A stretch of DNA of 11,012 nt from JBAPUB01 sp049282455. Its GTDB lineage: Bacteria > Actinomycetota > Actinomycetes > JAHEKZ01. Made by a program: the position numbers and the translations under genes. Location of the stretch: contig JBAPUB010000095.1 in the NCBI GenBank assembly GCA_049282455.1, positions 1-11,012 of the forward strand, read 5' to 3'. The notes under the pieces were generated by a model that made no database searches, had not been told where the DNA came from, and saw only the letters and a list, made by a program, of their open reading frames with translations. Below, piece by piece: positions 7,686 to 11,012 of this stretch (position 1 is its first letter; each line of letters begins with the position of its first letter).

Positions 7686-8701
7686 CCCAGATCGTTCTCG
7701 CCCCCACACCGGAGGACGCCGGGCTTGAGAAGTCCCAGCGGCGTCCGCTCGACTGGACCTGGCACCAGATCAAGAACAACCCCGGTGCCGCCACTGGCGG
7801 AATCGTGTTCCTGGGCATCCTGCTCCTGTCGCTGCCGGCTCGCCTCGTCGCGCCCTACGACCCACGCGCGTCGTTTGCCACGCACTACGTCGCGCCGTCA
7901 CCCAGTCACTGGCTCGGGCTTGACGACGGCGGGCACGACATGGTCAGCCTGCTCATCTACGGAACCCGTACATCGCTGTACGTCGGATTCGCGGCATCGT
8001 TCATCGCGATCATCATCGGGGTCGGTCTGGGCCTGCTGGCCGGCTACTACGGCCGCGGCCCCGACGCCACGATCAGCTCGGTCACCGACTTCTTCCTCGT
8101 CATCCCCGAGGTCCCGCTGATGATGGTGCTGTCGGCAACGCTGCCGGGAGGACAGAGCCTCAACAAGATGATCTTGATCATCGGTGGTCTGCTCTGGACC
8201 TGGACCGTTCGCGTCATCAGGTCGCAGGTGATGAGTGTCAAAGAACGTGTCTACGTGCGCCGAGCCAAGGCTCTCGGGGCTACCGACTGGCGCATCGTGA
8301 CCCGTCACGTGCTGCCACAGGTGGCGCCGTTGATCATCGTCAACTTCGTGCTGACCGTCGCCGTGGCTGTCTTCGACGAGTCGGCGCTGTCCTTCCTGGG
8401 ACTGGGCGATCCTCTTGCCATCTCGCTGGGGCGCATCCTCGACAACGCCAACCAGGGAAGCGCGGCCACCCTCGGTGCGTGGTGGGCGCTTGTGCCAGCA
8501 GGAGCCGTCATCGCCATCTTGATCCTGAGCCTCACCTTGATGGGCCAGGCCGTCGAGGACGCGTTGAACCCGCGTCTGAAGGTGTCGCACCTGTCACGCA
8601 AGCACTTCCTGCTGCTGCCCAACCGGTCGACCGACTCCGGCCGCCCGGACCCGACGCCGCGTGCATCGAGTCGCGACGACAGCCTGGGCAACGTCGCGTG
8701 A
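7682..8701 (+). CDS. Peptide-type ABC transporter permease, DppC/OppC type
   Basis: A 339-residue inner-membrane partner of the preceding permease. The DppC-type start is visible: a cytoplasmic N-terminus, NNPGAATGGIVFLGILLLSL (residues 32-51) as the first helix, APYDPRA, then HWLGLDDGGHDMVSLLIYGT (76-95). Further helices fall at about 99-122, 137-153, 162-178, 214-233 and 269-290. The EAA loop for ATPase contact is at about 188-212 (ERVYVRRAKALGATDWRIVT then RHVLP). About 40 residues after the usual LNPR end (300-339) form a polar tail of no recognised function. The GTG start overlaps the upstream stop by 4 nt, and the end overlaps the first ATPase gene in the same way, so translation is probably coupled through the block. 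Confidence 0.93.
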   Translation: MTQIVLAPTPEDAGLEKSQRRPLDWTWHQIKNNPGAATGGIVFLGILLLSLPARLVAPYDPRASFATHYVAPSPSHWLGLDDGGHDMVSLLIYGTRTSLYVGFAASFIAIIIGVGLGLLAGYYGRGPDATISSVTDFFLVIPEVPLMMVLSATLPGGQSLNKMILIIGGLLWTWTVRVIRSQVMSVKERVYVRRAKALGATDWRIVTRHVLPQVAPLIIVNFVLTVAVAVFDESALSFLGLGDPLAISLGRILDNANQGSAATLGAWWALVPAGAVIAILILSLTLMGQAVEDALNPRLKVSHLSRKHFLLLPNRSTDSGRPDPTPRASSRDDSLGNVA

Positions 8702-9702
8702 GCGCAGTGCTCGAGGTCGAGGACCTGACGATCAGCTTCCGGATCGACGGCTCGCCACCCGTCGACGCGGTCCGGGGGGTGTCGTTCGAGGTGCAGAAGG
8801 GTGAGCGACTGGGCCTGGTCGGCGAGTCCGGCTGCGGCAAGTCCACCACCCTGCTGGGGCTCATGGGTCTGCTGCCCAACACGGCGGTCGTCGGCGGCAA
8901 CGTGCGCATCGACGGCGAGGACATCATGCGCGGGGGGCCGGAACGACTGCGAGCAGCGCGCTGGAGCGAGGTCGCCATGGTCTTCCAGGGTGCGATGAAC
9001 GCGTTCAACCCGGTCAAGACCATCGGGTGGCAGATCGTGGAGGCCATGGAGGTCAAGGGCACGTACTCGGGCAAGGCGGCCGAGAGACGCACCGGCGAGC
9101 TCCTCGAGACCGTCGGCATCTCCGCCGACCGAGCGGCCCGGTTCCCTCACGAGTTCTCCGGGGGGATGCGCCAGCGCGCCGCCTTGGCCATGGCGCTGGC
9201 GAACGACCCCAAGGTCTTGCTCGCCGACGAGCCGACCACCGCCCTGGACGTCATGGTCCAGGCACAGATCCTGGACCTGCTGGAGCGGCTCAGCGACGAG
9301 CTCGACCTCGCCCTGGTCCTGGTAACCCACGACCTGCCGATGGTCACCGAGACCTGCCGGCGCGCTGCGATCATGTACGCGGGGCTGATCGTGGAGGAGG
9401 GACCCACCGAGACGCTCTACCGCGATCCGCACCACCCGTACACCAGGCTGCTCTTCGAGGCGATGCCCGAGATCGGTGACGACCGGGAGGTCGCGTCCAT
9501 CCCGGGAGCCCCACCGAGGATGGACCGCGAGATCGTCGGCTGCTCGTTCGCGCCTCGGTGCCCGTCGGCGATGGACATCTGCCGCACCGACGAGCCGCGG
9601 ACGATCACCGTCGGCCAACGCCACATCGCGTCCTGCCACCTCAACGACCTGCCTCTCGACACGAAATCGTCTGCCGGCCCGGACGCGACGGACGCCGGAT
9701 GA
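8698..9702 (+). CDS. Peptide-type ABC transporter ATPase, DppD/OppD type
   Basis: A 334-residue cytoplasmic ATPase that powers the importer. All nucleotide-binding motifs are intact: Walker A GESGCGKST at 42-50, Q-loop Gln97 in MVFQGAMN, signature FSGGMRQR at 153-160, Walker B VLLADEPT at 173-180 with catalytic Glu178, and switch His211 in VTHDLPMV. The C-terminal oligopeptide-transporter extension (from about 245) carries cysteines 282, 288, 295 and 313 in the pattern C-x5-C-x6-C...C, like the iron-sulfur-type motif reported in some dipeptide transporter ATPases. The start is GTG at 8698 within a GTGA overlap with the permease stop; no strong Shine-Dalgarno is present, consistent with coupling. 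The frame is open upstream to 8479, but that part is antisense-like shadow within the permease gene. MetGln-rich signature and context place it as the OppD partner of the next gene. Confidence 0.94.
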   Translation: MSAVLEVEDLTISFRIDGSPPVDAVRGVSFEVQKGERLGLVGESGCGKSTTLLGLMGLLPNTAVVGGNVRIDGEDIMRGGPERLRAARWSEVAMVFQGAMNAFNPVKTIGWQIVEAMEVKGTYSGKAAERRTGELLETVGISADRAARFPHEFSGGMRQRAALAMALANDPKVLLADEPTTALDVMVQAQILDLLERLSDELDLALVLVTHDLPMVTETCRRAAIMYAGLIVEEGPTETLYRDPHHPYTRLLFEAMPEIGDDREVASIPGAPPRMDREIVGCSFAPRCPSAMDICRTDEPRTITVGQRHIASCHLNDLPLDTKSSAGPDATDAG

Positions 9703-10745
9703 GCGCGCCCCTGCTGGAGATCAAGAACCTCACCACCGTCTTCGAGAGCCCGCGAGGACCGATCCAGGCAGCGCGGCGAGTACCGCGAGTCTCGGTGCGC
9801 GCAGTCGACGACGTCTCCTTCACGGTCAACAGCGGCGAGCTCGTCGCGCTCGTGGGTGAGTCCGGTTCCGGCAAGACGACCACGGCCCAGTCGTTGCTGC
9901 AGATGATCCCGTCGTCGGGCGGCCAGGTCCTGTTCAAGGGCGAGGACGTCTCCAAGCTGTCCGGTGGCGACCTTCGCGCTCTGCGGCGTCACATGCAGGT
10001 CGTCTACCAGGACCCCTACGAGTCGCTCGACCCCCGGTACACCGTGCGTCGTACGGTCGAGGAGCCCTTGATCATCCACGGGCTCGGAGGCAGCAAGGCC
10101 GAGCGCGCGGCCGTCGTCGAGGCTGCCCTCGAGCGGGTCGGTCTGACTCCGCCGGACCTGTTCCTCGACCGGTACCCGCACCAGATGTCGGGTGGGCAGA
10201 GGCAGCGCGTGTCCATTGCGACCGCGCTGACCCTCGAGCCCGAGCTGCTCGTCGCCGACGAGCCGGTGTCGATGCTCGACGTGTCGGTGCGCGCCGGCGT
10301 GCTCGAGCTGCTGGACGACCTGCGCGACTCGGGTCTGGGCATCCTGATGATCACCCACGACCTGTCCACAGCAGCCAAGTACGCCGACCGGATCGCCGTC
10401 ATGTACCTCGGGCGGATCGTCGAGATCGGGTCCGCACGCGAGGTGACCCGCGACCCACGCCACCCCTACACGCAGGCCCTGCTGTCGGTGGTACCGACAC
10501 CGGCTCGCGCGGGCATGAAGCGCCAGGTGCTCAAGGGGGAGACCCCCAACGCCGCGAACATCCCGTCCGGGTGCCGGTTCCACCCCCGGTGCCCCGTGGC
10601 CGTCGAGGCCTGCTCCACCACCGACCCGGCGCTCGAGGTGGTCCCGCCGGGGGGAGCGTCCCCGGGGGCAGTGTCCGGGCAGACGCCGGGGCCGCTCGCC
10701 GTCCACGAGGCGGCGTGTCTGAGGCTGGCCGACCTGCGGCCCTAG
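9699..10745 (+). CDS. Peptide-type ABC transporter ATPase, DppF/OppF type
   Basis: A 348-residue second ATPase that would pair with the preceding one. Motifs: Walker A GESGSGKTT at 53-61, Q-loop Gln104 in VVYQDPYESLDP, signature MSGGQRQR at 163-170, Walker B LLVADEPV at 183-190 with Glu188, and switch His220 in MITHDLSTAAKYAD. The DEPVSMLDVSVR wording is typical of the OppF branch, as is the basic insertion at about 20-34 before AVDDVSF. The C-terminal extension has cysteines 292, 298, 305 and 340, with HPRCPVA matching its partner's FAPRCPSA. Between the third and fourth cysteine is a Pro/Gly-rich stretch, about 315-332. The ATG at 9699 lies in an ATGA overlap with the upstream stop. It is the last gene of the importer, and the ftsK-like gene starts 68 nt later. 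Confidence 0.94.
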   Translation: MSAPLLEIKNLTTVFESPRGPIQAARRVPRVSVRAVDDVSFTVNSGELVALVGESGSGKTTTAQSLLQMIPSSGGQVLFKGEDVSKLSGGDLRALRRHMQVVYQDPYESLDPRYTVRRTVEEPLIIHGLGGSKAERAAVVEAALERVGLTPPDLFLDRYPHQMSGGQRQRVSIATALTLEPELLVADEPVSMLDVSVRAGVLELLDDLRDSGLGILMITHDLSTAAKYADRIAVMYLGRIVEIGSAREVTRDPRHPYTQALLSVVPTPARAGMKRQVLKGETPNAANIPSGCRFHPRCPVAVEACSTTDPALEVVPPGGASPGAVSGQTPGPLAVHEAACLRLADLRP

Positions 10746-10801
10746 CGCGACACGCGGGCGCTGGGACCGCTGTGACGGCAGGGGCTGGTGTGATGGACGG
10801 G

Positions 10802-10816
10802 TAGCCTGCGGCCATG
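10802..10816 (+). promoter_or_regulatory. Probable leaderless promoter of the ftsK-like gene
   Basis: TAGCCT (10802-10807) fits the TANNNT -10 pattern and stands 6 nt before the ATG at 10814, with no Shine-Dalgarno between. This matches the dapA arrangement (7 nt) at the other end of the cluster. A -35 element is not evident. The 56 nt before it (10746-10801) contain only a weak AGCGC/GCGCT inverted repeat at 10744-10762, which overlaps the ATPase stop codon and is not a convincing terminator. Confidence 0.45.
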
Positions 10817-11012
10817 GCCCAGGCTTCCCCACGGGCCGGCACTCGCTCGGCCTCGAGGTCGAGCAGCAGCCGGACGTCGTCCGCCCGCAAGAGCAGCCGC
10901 ACGCGCAGCTCCTCGTCCCGCTCACCTCGACGATCCGGTGCCCCACGCAGTCGGCCCCTGGCGTCGCTCGGCCGAGGCCTGGCCGGTGCCGCCCGCGCCG
11001 TGTGGCTCGGGC
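10814..11012 (+). CDS. ftsK: FtsK/SpoIIIE-type DNA translocase, N-terminal part (runs off right edge)
   Basis: Only the first 66 codons are present. The frame starts at ATG 10814 and is open to the edge. It begins MAQASPRAGTRSASRSSSRT and continues with a very Ser/Arg-rich, low-complexity segment to about residue 50. Then comes LASLGRGLAGAARAVWLG, which resembles the A-R-A-V-W-x-G segment just before the first membrane helix in actinobacterial FtsK proteins. A basic disordered N-terminus is usual in that group. The position after dapA-rnj supports the call, because FtsK follows RNase J in many actinobacteria. None of the helicase motor or gamma domain is visible, so the assignment rests on composition, the short pre-membrane motif and gene order. 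FtsK pumps DNA at the division septum. Confidence 0.7.
   Translation, partial: MAQASPRAGTRSASRSSSSRTSSARKSSRTRSSSSRSPRRSGAPRSRPLASLGRGLAGAARAVWLG

Noticed and set aside
10640..10690. G/C-run inverted repeats near the end of the second ATPase gene as a terminator
   Set aside because: They lie inside coding sequence before the fourth conserved cysteine and lack a T-run, so they are best explained by Pro/Gly codons.
9417..10946. 509-codon minus-strand frame over the second ATPase and start of the ftsK-like gene
   Set aside because: Antisense to intact ATPase motifs, with no ribosome binding site or domain logic.

Overview
The window looks like a chromosomal segment of a high-GC actinobacterium (Micrococcales- or Propionibacteriales-like). 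The signs are strong G/C bias at third codon positions, frequent GTG starts, TANNNT-type -10 boxes with two probable leaderless genes, an F420-dependent (Ddn-type) oxidoreductase, and the order dapA - rnj ... ftsK, which is a familiar actinobacterial neighbourhood. The species cannot be told from the sequence alone.

Layout. (1) Positions 1-1129 carry three minus-strand genes: a Ddn-family deazaflavin-dependent oxidoreductase (662-1129), a small cysteine-containing putative lipoprotein (211-633), and the first 39 codons of a quinone reductase/alcohol dehydrogenase-like protein that runs off the left edge (<1-118). (2) A 189-nt divergent intergenic region (1130-1318) holds a minus-strand promoter candidate, an imperfect 12-bp inverted repeat, and a probable leaderless promoter for dapA. 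(3) dapA (1319-2224), rnj for ribonuclease J (2221-3933, 4-nt overlap) and an M55 D-aminopeptidase of the DppA type (3944-4783, 10-nt gap) form one tight plus-strand cluster. (4) After 126 nt of regulatory-looking sequence come five genes of a complete peptide-type (Dpp/Opp) ABC importer: lipoprotein substrate-binding protein (4910-6589), two permeases (6708-7685, 7682-8701) and two ATPases (8698-9702, 9699-10745). The last four overlap by exactly 4 nt each. A 15-bp perfect hairpin separates the binding-protein gene from the permease genes. (5) A second probable leaderless promoter leads into the 5' end of an FtsK/SpoIIIE-type translocase (10814->11012).

How the genes may work together. The M55 peptidase and the importer recall the Bacillus subtilis dpp operon, where DppA (D-aminopeptidase) is encoded with a dipeptide ABC transporter. 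Here the same two functions sit between rnj and ftsK, next to dapA, which feeds lysine/diaminopimelate and so peptidoglycan synthesis. A plausible reading, which is inference, is uptake and hydrolysis of D-amino-acid peptides such as cell-wall fragments. Most of the window is ordinary core metabolism and transport. The least explained piece is the 4784-4909 leader, with nested mutually exclusive inverted repeats and a direct repeat around a -10-like box. I saw no CRISPR array, tRNA, rRNA, insertion sequence or defence/novel-enzyme system.
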